A stretch of DNA of 64,000 bases, from NCBI GenBank assembly GCA_963555775.3, contig CAUVWY020000009.1:1054001-1118000 (forward strand), read 5' to 3'. The DNA is from JAJEDW01 sp963555775. Its GTDB lineage: Bacteria; Acidobacteriota; Terriglobia; 20CM-2-55-15. The notes under the pieces are model-generated. The model worked only from the letters and a program-made list of their open reading frames with translations. It did no database searches and was not told where the DNA came from. Each line of letters begins with the position of its first letter. Positions within the stretch are counted from its first letter, which is position 1. The translations under genes and the position numbers were made by a program. Below, one piece after another: positions 34,875 to 43,694 of the stretch.

Positions 34875-35651
34875 TCAATTCTTCCAGCGCCAATGGTCGT
34901 CGTCCGGCTCTTTCCCCTCTCGTTCGGCCTGCTTGCGATTGTAATAGACTTCGAACCTGCGGCGCAGCCGTTCACGCTTCCATTCGACGTAGGCGTCACG
35001 CAGCAGATCGAAGCGGACACGCGGTCCCCGCAAGTAGAGGTAGCCGAAGACCATTCCTCCGAGATGGGCGATGTGCGCGACGCCGCCGGAACTCTGGTTG
35101 AGCGACGACAGGAACGCGATGCCTCCCAGGATCATTACGAGGTATCGGGCCTGGATGGGAAAAATGCCCCAGATCAGAATCATGCGTGTCGGGAACAGGA
35201 CTCCGTACGCGAGCAGGATGCCGTAGACGGCGCCCGACGCGCCAATCGTCGCAATCGGGGAATTCCAGTCCACGATCACCGTCGACACGCCGGCCCCGAT
35301 ACCGCAGACGAAGAAAAAACGGTAGAATTCGCGGCTTCCCCACGTACGTTCCAGTTCTCCTCCGAACATCCAGAGGAAGAACAGGTTGAACAGGATGTGC
35401 ATGAAACTGCCGTGCAGGAAGATATAGGTGACCAGTTGCCAGAGGAAGAAACGTTGGGTGACATCGGCAGGTCGGAGCCCGAAGCTTTCGGTCAGCATGC
35501 CGCCGCCGGCAAACCCGTCGAAGACCTGAAGGACAAAGACGACGACGTTCAGGAGCAGCAGCGTCCGGACGGCGCCGCCCATGCCGCCCGCGCCACCCGT
35601 GCCGATGAACGTGTAGGCGGGCCGTCCGCCGCCGCCGAAATGGCGAGACAC
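34875..35651 (-). CDS. Rhomboid family intramembrane serine protease
   Basis: 258 residues, six helices. The catalytic Ser is in GASGAVYG near residue 137 and the His in HIAHLGGMVFGY near 187; HILFNLFFLWMFGGELE (about 80) is the family L1/helix 2 signature. It cleaves transmembrane substrates. A basic cytoplasmic tail follows helix 6 (RFDLLRDAYVEWKRERLRRR). It starts with GTG sharing one base with the TAG stop of the upstream small gene (TAGTG). Confidence 0.9.
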   Translation of the reverse strand: MSRHFGGGGRPAYTFIGTGGAGGMGGAVRTLLLLNVVVFVLQVFDGFAGGGMLTESFGLRPADVTQRFFLWQLVTYIFLHGSFMHILFNLFFLWMFGGELERTWGSREFYRFFFVCGIGAGVSTVIVDWNSPIATIGASGAVYGILLAYGVLFPTRMILIWGIFPIQARYLVMILGGIAFLSSLNQSSGGVAHIAHLGGMVFGYLYLRGPRVRFDLLRDAYVEWKRERLRRRFEVYYNRKQAEREGKEPDDDHWRWKN

Positions 35652-35818
35652 TAGTCTGCGTCCTTCGGGCCGATCAATCGGCCGGCATAGAAAATGCCCA
35701 TGCCCGCGGCCGCGGTGTACATCATCGGACCCATGTCGCCGAAGAACACGAGCAAGGCCTCTCCGACAACGATCAACCCGAGTAATTGCAGCCCCATGGA
35801 TGCGTACTGACGTATCAT
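35651..35818 (-). CDS. Small two-helix membrane protein
   Basis: 55 residues from the ATG at 35816-35818: helix 1 about 8-26 (LQLLGLIVVGEALLVFF), helix 2 about 30-47. Family not recognised. It is translationally coupled to the rhomboid protease by the TAGTG overlap, which suggests a partner role (inference). Confidence 0.55.
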   Translation of the reverse strand: MIRQYASMGLQLLGLIVVGEALLVFFGDMGPMMYTAAAGMGIFYAGRLIGPKDAD

Positions 35819-35893
35819 GCTTTCTTCGCTGACGTTGATTCTAGCAGGTTTCCGGCATGCCAGCCGCGTGCGCAAAGAGTTCGCAATAAGCCA

Positions 35894-36481
35894 ATGCACC
35901 CCTCGATCGCGATCGTCTTCACTTTAGCCGTCAGCTTTCTGATCGGCGCGATTCCCTTTGCCGTCGTTGCCATGTGGGGAACCGGCCTCGACATTACCAA
36001 AACCGGTTCGCGTAATCCCGGTTTCAACAACGTCTGGCGTGTGACCAACTTCCGGCGGAGCATGGTGTCGCTGGCTGGAGACCTGTCCAAGGGCGGGTTT
36101 GCCGTCTTTCTGCTCTCGTCGCCCGCGGATGCCGACTGGTTCAGGTGGTCGCTGGGGCTGGCTGCGGTGGCGGGCCATTGCTGGACCCCCTTTCTCCGTT
36201 TCAACGGTGGCAAGGGTGTGGCGACGATGGCCGGCGCCCTGCTGTATCTGGAACCGCCGATCGCGAGTGTCTGTCTGGTGCTTTACCCCACGCTTCGATG
36301 GTTCGGCCGCCGGATGGGTTGGGTCCAGGAAGGCGCGATCTCATCGATGACGACGATGTTGACGATTGCCATCGTCATCGCCGTCCTGCGCGGGCCCGAG
36401 TCCGGCGTCTTTGCATTTGCCGGTCTTGCGATCGTTGTGATCCGTCACATTCCAAACATCAGGCAAATCGTTACGAAGTAA
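35894..36481 (+). CDS. plsY: Glycerol-3-phosphate acyltransferase PlsY-like
   Basis: 195 residues. Transfers acyl groups from acyl-phosphate to glycerol-3-phosphate in the membrane, the first step of phospholipid synthesis. Motif 1 GSRNPGFNNVWR (about 40-51; family form GSxNxGxxN) and GHCWTPFLRFNGGKGVATMAG (about 95-115; GGKG site) are conserved. Five hydrophobic segments. ATG 35894 is preferred to the upstream extension, which overlaps the divergent small gene. Confidence 0.88.
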   Translation: MHPSIAIVFTLAVSFLIGAIPFAVVAMWGTGLDITKTGSRNPGFNNVWRVTNFRRSMVSLAGDLSKGGFAVFLLSSPADADWFRWSLGLAAVAGHCWTPFLRFNGGKGVATMAGALLYLEPPIASVCLVLYPTLRWFGRRMGWVQEGAISSMTTMLTIAIVIAVLRGPESGVFAFAGLAIVVIRHIPNIRQIVTK

Positions 36482-36661
36482 GCCTTCGCGCGAAGAATTT
36501 GCTGCACGATGAAGTAGATCGGTTTGGCATCGATTGACGTTTTGGGTCGTTCGATCCTATGCGGGTGTCGCGACTGAGGCCACATCCACGTATGATCGTC
36601 TGCTCGGAACTCGACAGAAGTCCATTTCGCGGTCGATCCCATGGACAGCCAGCACCAATAT
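36482..36661. other. Non-coding gap between plsY and the interrupted permease
   Basis: 180 bp, convergent. No supported gene or hairpin; base composition is more AT-rich than the plsY side. Confidence 0.5.
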
Positions 36662-37720
36662 TTATTCGCACCGTACGAGTGAGGCGGGGTCTGTCTGCGC
36701 CGCGCGGAACGCAGGCAAGAAACAAGCCAGGAATCCAGCGAGAATCACAATCAAGGAACCCACGAAAAGAGTCACTGGATCGGTCGGCGTGATGCCAAAT
36801 AGCAGCGTCGACAGGAAGCGCATAAACGCTAAGGCGGCCAGGATTCCAAGAGCGAGGCCTGTCAAGACCGGGCGCATTCCGGTTTTAGAGGCCATTCGAA
36901 ACATTTCCAGTCTTGACGCCCCGACAGCCAACCGAATGCCCATCTCTCTGGTTCGCTGTTGCATCGAAAACGCCAGGACGCTATAGATCCCGACGACGGT
37001 CAGGACCAGCGCAACGATTGCGAAACCGCCAAACACAATGGCGCCTCGCCTCCACCGGCTTGTAGCGGAGTCAAGTTCGTCCGATATCGGCCGTATGTTC
37101 ATGTAAGGCAGATTCGGGTCCGTACTCTGAATCGCATCGCGAACCGCACGAATGGCGGAAGCATCATCTTGTTGAGTCTTTACGAGGAGGCCCGCGCTAC
37201 CGCGACCCGCAGCGGGCCATTGATCGAATGGCACGTAGAAACCTGGATCAACCGACTGACTAAATCGCACCGATCTACGAATCGAATTCACGACCCCGAC
37301 GACCTGCCGGCATATCGTGTCCGTTCCCACCAGAAGGCACTTTCCAATTGGGTCTTCACCTCTCCAAACATCCATCGCCATCTGTTCATTCACAACAGCC
37401 ACTAACGGATTGTTCATTGTATCGGAATCGACAAAGCCTCTGCCCCGCAGGACTCGCATTCCCAGGATGGGGAAAAAATCCGGCGTGACTACATTTATGA
37501 CGGGATTTGGTATGGGTATTGGGTTAGCTGCGCTGTAGTAAGGCGATTCGTATCCAGGCGCGCTCCAACTCATCATCATAGTCGGATTATAGGGGGATGT
37601 TAGCGTGGGACTCACTGCTGTGACGTTGGGGAGCAGCGTCAGACGCTCAAGCATTTTGCGGTATACATCTCTTGCGTCGGCCCTCTGTGCCAATGTAGAT
37701 GAGACACCTTCCCTAACGTT
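36662..37720 (-). pseudogene. ADOP-type ABC permease, 3' half (cut off by insertions)
   Basis: C-terminal 352 codons of an ADOP/MacB-like permease: periplasmic MacB_PCD domain (VTPDFFPILGMRVLRGRGF) and three FtsX helices with RTREMGIRLAVGASRLEMFRM, about 100 residues from the end. It has no start of its own; the frame continues upstream to the GTT at 37718-37720, where mobile DNA begins. The 5' half is at 43695-45332. Joining the two halves at a single GTT gives one continuous frame of about 897 residues, a normal ADOP length. Confidence 0.85.
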
Positions 37721-37725
37721 AATTA

Positions 37726-39492
37726 GTGTCCGCCAGAAAACTCATAACTAGTTGATAATGCAGTACATATAGTGGACTTCGAGTGGTGAAGATCGTTCAG
37801 ATGTCGTATTATTGGGGGTGAAGTTCTGGGTTTTGACCGCTGAATGGAGAATCTTCGCGAAGCGGGGACACGATGAGAGAAGTGCAGAGACGGCAGTTCC
37901 AGATCGGTCAGGCGCCGATCGAGCAGATCTGGATCGACCCGAAGTCGCGGGACGACATCCCGGCGGTATTGAAGGGGCTGCAGCAGATCTGGGGCGAGGA
38001 GGCGCTGCGCGTCCGGCTGTTTGCGCTGCTGGATGAGCATATTCTGCCGGAGGCCGACCGCACGGTCGGGCGTCCGGGGATGGAATTGTGGCAGATCCTG
38101 GTGCTGGGGGTTCTGAAGCAGGGTCTGGGCTGCGACTTCGACCGCCTTCACGACCTGGCGAACCATCACGCGACGATACGCGCGTTCCTGGGTCACGGCG
38201 ATTTCGTCGACAAGACGCGCTACGAGTACCAGACGGTGGTCGACAACGTGTCGTTGTTGACGCCGGAGTTGTTGTCGGCGGTCGGACAACTGGTGGTGGA
38301 GAGTGGCCACAAGGTCGCCCGAAAAAAGCCTGGCGAGCCATTGCGCGGGCGGTGTGACTCGTTCGTGGTCGAAACGGACGTGCATTACCCGACGGATGTA
38401 AGCCTGTTGTGGGACGCGATGCGGTGCGTGCTAAGACTGGGGAGGTGGCCGGGCAACACGCCGTGGGCGCGTCAGTGGCGGCATCTATCCAGGAAGGTCA
38501 GGAAGCTGTTCAACACGGTGCGCTCGACCCGGCGGGCGAAGCGCCGTCCGGAGCGTGTGGAGGCGTACCTGGAGCGCTGCCGCGCACTGGTCGCCCGGAT
38601 CGCGGAGACCCTCGACGAGCTGCGGGACAACGGCGTCGAGGAAACCACCTGTCAATCAATCGAAGGCTTTATCGCTCATGCCCGGCGCCAAATCGGCCAG
38701 GTTGAACGCCGGCTCCTGCGAGGCGAGACGATTCCTCACGCGGAGAAGGTGTTCTCGATCTTCCAGGAGCACACGCGCTGGATTTCGAAGGGCAAGGCGG
38801 GCACGCCGGTGGAACTGGGAGTGCCGGTCGCTCTCATCGAGGACCAGCATCAATTCATCCTGCACCACCGGATCCTGTGGGAGGGCGAGGACGTGGACGT
38901 GGCGGCGCCGATGGTCAGGGAAACCCAGGCGCGGTATCCCGATCTGCGGGCGTGCAGCTTCGACCGGGGCTTTCACAGTCCTGAGAACCGGATCAATCTC
39001 GACGCGCTCCTCGACCTCAACGCGCTGCCGGGAAAGGGGTATCGGTCCCGAGTCGACCGGGAACGCGAAGCGGAGGAATCCTTCGCCGCCGCGCGGCGCG
39101 CGCATCCTGCGATTGAATCGGCCATCAATGGATTGGAGATCGAGGGCTCAACCGTGTCCGCACTCACGGCGCCGACGGCTTCGCCCGCGCGTCGCCCTGT
39201 CGGTACTGGCCGCCAACCTGCATCGCATCGGATCGATCCTGCAGAAGCGCGAGCGCAAACGACCACGCGTCGCCTGACCCACCGGTCCTCCCGGAACATG
39301 CCCGATTCGGGGCCGTCGCAAGACGGCAAGCCGCCCCATGCCCGGACGCCCGACATTCGGGCCGATTTCTTGCCGATCACTCCCCACGAGTCAACCGCTC
39401 CCGTTGCGGTTCGATTTATAGTGAATGAACGTCACTTGCACCCCCGGTCGCTCCCAAATCTCCATCCGCGAGAGGGGTTTTCTGGCGGACAC
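37726..39492 (+). mobile_element. ISNCY-type (ISDol1-like) insertion sequence at the IS3 left edge
   Basis: About 1767 bp. Inverted ends GTGTCCGCCAGAAAA (37726) and TTTTCTGGCGGACAC (39492). Flanked by TAATTA on both sides (37720-37725 and 39493-39498), a palindromic target duplication. One transposase gene, broken near its 3' end. Confidence 0.75.
37873..39277 (+). pseudogene. ISNCY family transposase, frameshifted near the C-terminus
   Basis: Residues 1-423 match the ISNCY/ISDol1 pattern (IWIDPKSRDDIPAVLKGLQ at the start, LRGRCDSFVVETDVHYPTD near 158, SFDRGFHSPENR near 360). After IEG at about 39143 the family ending GLNRVRTHGADGFAR is read in another frame, and VALSVLAANLHRIG in a third (from 39191), finishing at the TGA 39275-39277. 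Two single-base losses explain this. The original frame simply runs on to 39495. Probably inactive. Confidence 0.75.
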
Positions 39493-39526
39493 TAATTAGT
39501 GAGCAGGGCGGGAAGGAAGATAACCT

Positions 39527-39820
39527 GTGTTGGTGATTAAACCAGAAGAGGAGAAAGAATCGCGGGCAACGGAAGGAGCCCGTAGGGCGACTGGAGTTGG
39601 GCGCGATTCGGCCGATGGGAATGGTGCCGGTCCGGATCCGGAGGTCGCCGATAAGGCGACGCGTCGACGATTCAGCGCGGAGTATAAGCGCCGGATCGTA
39701 CGAGATGCCGACCGGTGTACGAAGCCCGGTGAGCTGGGCGCGTTGTTACGCCGTGAAGGGGTGTACTCATCGAGCCTGAGCACCTGGCGTCGGCAACTCG
39801 ATGCCGGGGAGTTGGCCGGC
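39527..39820 (+). pseudogene. IS3 orfA, 5' half (interrupted by IS21)
   Basis: 98 codons from GTG 39527. Contains RRRFSAEYKRRIVRDADRC (about 47-65), the helix-turn-helix of IS3 orfA, ending STWRRQLDAGELAG. It is cut at GCCGGC 39815-39820 by the IS21 element; the 3' part resumes at 42473. Joined, the product is about 162 residues. Confidence 0.8.
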
Positions 39821-39952
39821 TGATTTCGATAACGTAAAAGGGACCCACCAAACGGGGCTCTGATCGAGGAAAAGGGACCCACCCCTGATAGCCTCCCCGG
39901 AAGCGTGAACTGGAAGAACAGGCACGCGGGTGGGAGGCGAGGATTGATAGGG

Positions 39953-41476
39953 ATGGATCAGTACGAGTTGATCAGAACCGCAGATCGGGTTTACAAGAAA
40001 AGCATTCGACAGATCGCCCGGGAGACCGGGCACACGCGACGGACGGTCCGGAAAGTATTGGCCGGACAGGAGCCCAGGTATCGGCGAGAGAAGGAGCCCG
40101 CCTGTCCGGTGATGGACCCGGTCGCCGGGATCGTAGATGCCTGGCTCCAGGCGGACCGGGACCAGCCCGTCAAGCAACGCCACACCGCGCACCGGGTGTG
40201 GCAACGTCTGGTGGAGGAGCATGAATTTACCGGAGCCGAGGCGACGGTACGCCGCTGGGTTCGGGAACGGAAGACACGGTTGGGCTGGAACCAGACCGGC
40301 GCTGTGGTGCCGCTGGACCCGGAACACGCCCGTGAAGCCGAAGTGGACTGGGGCACGGCCTGGGTCCGGATGAACGGTGAAGACCGTCAGGTCAAGTTGT
40401 TCTGTATGCGGTCCCGGTACTCGGGCAAGGCGTTCGTGCGGGCCTATCCGTGGGAACGGCAGGAGATGTTCCTGGACGGTCACATTCGGGCGTTCGATTG
40501 GTACGGCGGCGTATTCCCGACCCTGGTTTTCGACAACCTGAAGACGGCCGTGAAGCGGATTCTGAAGGGGAAGGCTCGGGTCGAGCAGGCCCGGTTCACG
40601 GCGTTTCGGGCGCACTACACGTTTGAAGCGCGATTCTGTAATCCGGCCCGGGGCCAGGAAAAATGCGGTGTCGAGGGCCTGGTCGGCTTTGCACGCCGGA
40701 ACTTCCTGGTGCCGGTTCCCGAGGTGACCGACTTCGAGGATCTGAACGCGCAACTGCTGGAACGCTGCGCGGCTGACGACCAGCGCCGGATCGGCGGCCG
40801 GTCCGACGATCGCACGATTGGGGAGCGGCACGCGGTGGAGCAAGAACGCCTCCTGGCACTGCCCGACACGCGGTTCGAGAACACGAAGGTGGTGGGAGTC
40901 CGGATCAGCCCGTATCAGACCGCCCAGGTGGATCGGAACCGGTATTCGGTGCCGACCGCCTATGTGGGACGCCGGCTCTGGGCCCATATCGGCTGTGACC
41001 GGGTGAGATTTTACGCGGACCAGAAGAAGGTGGCCGAACATGACCGCGCCTTCGGTCATAGCGACTGGCGGATTGATCCGTTGCACTACCTGGAGTTGAT
41101 CCGGCGGAAGGTGGCCTCGTTTGAGAGCGCCCGGCCGATCCGGCAGTGGCGGGATCAATGGCCGACCCAATATGAGACCGCGCTGGAGCGGTTGCGGGAT
41201 CGGCATGGGTACAGCCGGGGCACCCGGGAGTTCATCGGCATCCTGCAACTCCACCAGGACTGGGATCTGGAACGGGTGTCCTCGGCCATCCAGGAAGCGC
41301 TCGATGCCCACTGTATCGAGTTGGAAGCGGTGCGGCACATTCTGATGCGGGAGGACACGCCGACTCGAGCCCATGCGCCGCTGGAGTCCGGGTTGATGCC
41401 CGGTATCACCGACCTGACGATCGCCCGGGCCGATCTGGATCAATATGACCGTCTCCTGGCCGGGGGTGCGCGATGA
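39953..41476 (+). CDS. istA: IS21 family transposase IstA
   Basis: 507 residues. N-terminal helix-turn-helix (SIRQIARETGHTRRTVRKVL), then an rve/RNase H core: Asp in EAEVDWGTAWV (about 128), Asp in LVFDNLKTAV (about 187), Glu near GQEKCGVEGLVGFARRN (about 227). A beta-barrel and a C-terminal domain follow. ATG 39953 is chosen over an upstream in-frame ATG (39905) because the domain starts MDQYELIRTADRVYKKS. Overlaps istB by 4 bp. Confidence 0.9.
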   Translation: MDQYELIRTADRVYKKSIRQIARETGHTRRTVRKVLAGQEPRYRREKEPACPVMDPVAGIVDAWLQADRDQPVKQRHTAHRVWQRLVEEHEFTGAEATVRRWVRERKTRLGWNQTGAVVPLDPEHAREAEVDWGTAWVRMNGEDRQVKLFCMRSRYSGKAFVRAYPWERQEMFLDGHIRAFDWYGGVFPTLVFDNLKTAVKRILKGKARVEQARFTAFRAHYTFEARFCNPARGQEKCGVEGLVGFARRNFLVPVPEVTDFEDLNAQLLERCAADDQRRIGGRSDDRTIGERHAVEQERLLALPDTRFENTKVVGVRISPYQTAQVDRNRYSVPTAYVGRRLWAHIGCDRVRFYADQKKVAEHDRAFGHSDWRIDPLHYLELIRRKVASFESARPIRQWRDQWPTQYETALERLRDRHGYSRGTREFIGILQLHQDWDLERVSSAIQEALDAHCIELEAVRHILMREDTPTRAHAPLESGLMPGITDLTIARADLDQYDRLLAGGAR

Positions 41477-42264
41477 GTCCGGGTCAGGAGATCGTTCTCG
41501 ACGACGCACTGCGGCAACTCCGGCTCCCGGCCATGGTGCGGGAGTGGCGGGAACACGCCCGACAGGCCAAAGAGGCCGGCGAGGGGTACACCGGCTTTCT
41601 ATTGGCTCTGGCCAGCCGCGAGCTGGAACAGCGGCAAGCCAATCAGGTCCAGCGTCGACTACGGGAGGCCCGGTTCCCACTGCTCAAGACTCTGGAGACC
41701 ACGGACCTGAAGAAGTGGCCGGTGCTGGATGCGATCCAGGTTCGCGACTATGCCGAGTGCGGCTACATTACCCGGCACGAGAACGTCGTCCTGTTGGGCA
41801 AGCACGGAACCGGTAAAACCCATGCCGCCACGGCTCTGGGTGTGGAAGCCTGCCGGAGGGGCTACCGCGTCGGGTTCACCACGGCCGCCGGGCTGGTCAA
41901 CACCTTGATCGAGTCGCGCGAGGAACGGCAACTGAACCGGCGCCTGGCCAAGCTGGCCCGCTTCGAGCTGCTCATCGTGGACGAAGTCGGCTATATCCCG
42001 TTCTCGGCCGAGGGGGCGCAGTTGCTGTTTCAGGTCTTCTCGGACCGCTACGAAAAGGGTTCGCTGATCGTCACATCGAACCTGCCGTTTGCACAGTGGA
42101 CCAGCGTCTTCGGTGACGCCGCACTGACCGCAGCCCTGCTGGACCGGCTGACCCATCACTGCGCCATTCACCAGTTCGATTGGGAAAGTATCCGGTTCAC
42201 CCAAAGTCTAGGCGCCGCCGGCAAACGGAAGAACAAACCCCGGTCCGCCGGAGGATCCGCGTGA
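41473..42264 (+). CDS. istB: IS21 family helper ATPase IstB
   Basis: 263 residues, DnaC-like AAA+ ATPase that assists IstA in target choice. Walker A LLGKHGTGKTHAATAL near residue 112, Walker B LLIVDEVGYIPFS near 168, sensor 1 LIVTSNLPFAQW near 198. Intact, and coupled to istA by an ATGA overlap. Confidence 0.92.
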   Translation: MSPGQEIVLDDALRQLRLPAMVREWREHARQAKEAGEGYTGFLLALASRELEQRQANQVQRRLREARFPLLKTLETTDLKKWPVLDAIQVRDYAECGYITRHENVVLLGKHGTGKTHAATALGVEACRRGYRVGFTTAAGLVNTLIESREERQLNRRLAKLARFELLIVDEVGYIPFSAEGAQLLFQVFSDRYEKGSLIVTSNLPFAQWTSVFGDAALTAALLDRLTHHCAIHQFDWESIRFTQSLGAAGKRKNKPRSAGGSA

Positions 42265-42472
42265 AAACCGCGGGCGCAGCGGGCTGTGGAAAGTGCCGCC
42301 CCCATGGAAACCCGCTGCAAAGCCAGCGCGTTCCCACAGTGGCTTGGAAGCCTTCGGCTCCCACACTTCCCACGGCCTCGACGGCGGAATCACTTACAAA
42401 CCATTAACCCGGGGGTGGGTCCCTTTTACTCGATCGGGGTGGGTCCTTTTTACGTTGTCAAAGCGAGCCGGC

Positions 42473-42667
42473 GTCGGATCGGTCAAACGTGGACCGAAGG
42501 CGCAGCCGATAGACCCGCGGGATAAGCGGATTGCGGAGTTGGAACGGGAGACTCGGCGTCTGGAGGCGAGACTCGGGCAAGCCGAGACGATAATCGCCAT
42601 TCAAAAAAAAGTTGCGACGCTATTAGGAATTCCGCTGAATACGATCCAGGACAAGGAGAACGGTTGA
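42473..42667 (+). pseudogene. IS3 orfA, 3' half
   Basis: 65 codons including stop. Starts VGSVKRGPKAQPIDPRDKRI, then a leucine-zipper-like stretch (IAELERETRRLEARLGQAE) and QKKVATLLGIPL, the usual orfA end. It continues the 39527-39820 frame exactly once the IS21 element and one GCCGGC copy are removed. The stop TGA overlaps the orfB start. Confidence 0.8.
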
Positions 42668-43668
42668 TGGAAGCGGCCCAGACCCACTCTGCCGAGTTGG
42701 GCGCCGCACCCGCATGCCGGGCCTTTGGAGTTCCCCGTGCATCGTTCTATCGTCACCGGCAACGGCGAGCCGAACCCGCCCCAGACCCGATCCGTCGGCG
42801 ATCGCATCGAGCGTTGAGTGAGGTGGAGCGCCAAGAGGTCCTCGACCTGCTGCATGGCGATCGCTTCGTGGACCAGGCGCCGGCTCAGGTCGCCGCCGCC
42901 CTTCTGGACGAGGACCGCTATCTGTGTTCCCCACGAACGATGTATCGGATCCTGGAAGCGAATCAGGAAGTTCGCGAACGAAGGAACCAGCGACGCCATC
43001 CCGCCTATACAAAGCCGGAGCTGTTGGCTACGGCTCCGAATCAAGTTTGGAGTGGGGACATCACGAAGTTGAAGGGACCCCAAAAGTGGACCTACTTCTA
43101 CCTGTACGTGATCCTGGACATCTTCAGCCGCCAAGTCGTGGGCTGGATGGTCGCCGATTGCGAATCGGCGAATCTGGCCAAAAAGTTGATCCAGAAAGCC
43201 TGCGACAAGCAACAGATTGATCGTGATCAACTCATACTCCACTCCGATCGTGGATCGTCGATGAAGTCCAAGGCGGTGGCGCTGCTGTTGGCCGATCTGG
43301 GAGTGACGAAGTCTCACTCCCGACCGTATGTATCGGACGACAATCCATTCTCGGAAGCGCAGTTCAAGACGCTCAAGTACCGGCCAGGCTTCCCGGACCG
43401 TTTCGGTTGTAGCCAGGACGCCAAGGCGTTCTGCAGGGACTTCTTCCACTGGTACAACAATGTCCACTACCATTCGGGACTGAACTGGTTGACACCGGCT
43501 ATGGTTCACCACGCCCGTACCGACATCGTCATCCAAAAACGGCAGCATGCCATGGATTGTGCGCGGCAACGCCACCCAGAACGTTTCGTCAACGTACCCA
43601 GAACGATCCCAGGGCCGCCCGACAAGGTCTGGATCAATCCACCCGTAGAATCGCAGGCGGTAGCTTAA
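42667..43668 (+). CDS. IS3 family transposase OrfB (rve integrase core)
   Basis: 333 residues. HTH_21 region (about 55-105) then the rve core: Asp in WSGDITKLK (about 128), Asp in LHSDRGSSM (about 195), Glu in PFSEAQFKTLKYRP (about 230), so the DDE triad is intact. ATG at 42667 or TTG one codon earlier. In IS3 elements OrfAB is usually made by a -1 shift from orfA; with orfA broken here the element is probably immobile. Confidence 0.88.
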   Translation: MEAAQTHSAELGAAPACRAFGVPRASFYRHRQRRAEPAPDPIRRRSHRALSEVERQEVLDLLHGDRFVDQAPAQVAAALLDEDRYLCSPRTMYRILEANQEVRERRNQRRHPAYTKPELLATAPNQVWSGDITKLKGPQKWTYFYLYVILDIFSRQVVGWMVADCESANLAKKLIQKACDKQQIDRDQLILHSDRGSSMKSKAVALLLADLGVTKSHSRPYVSDDNPFSEAQFKTLKYRPGFPDRFGCSQDAKAFCRDFFHWYNNVHYHSGLNWLTPAMVHHARTDIVIQKRQHAMDCARQRHPERFVNVPRTIPGPPDKVWINPPVESQAVA

Positions 43669-43694
43669 TTGTTGAACCCACGTGTCTCACACTT

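Larger units (their letters stand above)
39821..42466 (+). mobile_element. Complete IS21-type element inside IS3 orfA
   Basis: 2646 bp. The ends are imperfect inverted repeats (GATAACGTAAAAGGGACC against GACAACGTAAAAAGGACC), each followed inward by a second AAAAGGGACCCACC copy, typical of IS21 multiple terminal sites. A 6-bp target duplication GCCGGC flanks it (39815-39820, 42467-42472). istA and istB are intact. The 42265-42400 stretch is non-coding terminal DNA. Confidence 0.88.
37721..43694 (+). mobile_element. IS3-type element enlarged by two further insertions
   Basis: The mobile block between the two permease halves. GTT is present at both junctions (37718-37720 and 43695-43697), a 3-bp target duplication usual for IS3. 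Left part 37721-37725 plus 39493 onward, then orfA (split) and orfB, ending near 43694. Terminal matching is weak (GTGAG at each end), so the exact IS3 ends are uncertain by a few bases. Confidence 0.7.

Noticed and set aside
39767..41680. 637-codon minus-strand frame over istA
   Set aside because: Antisense to an intact IS21 transposase with conserved catalytic residues.
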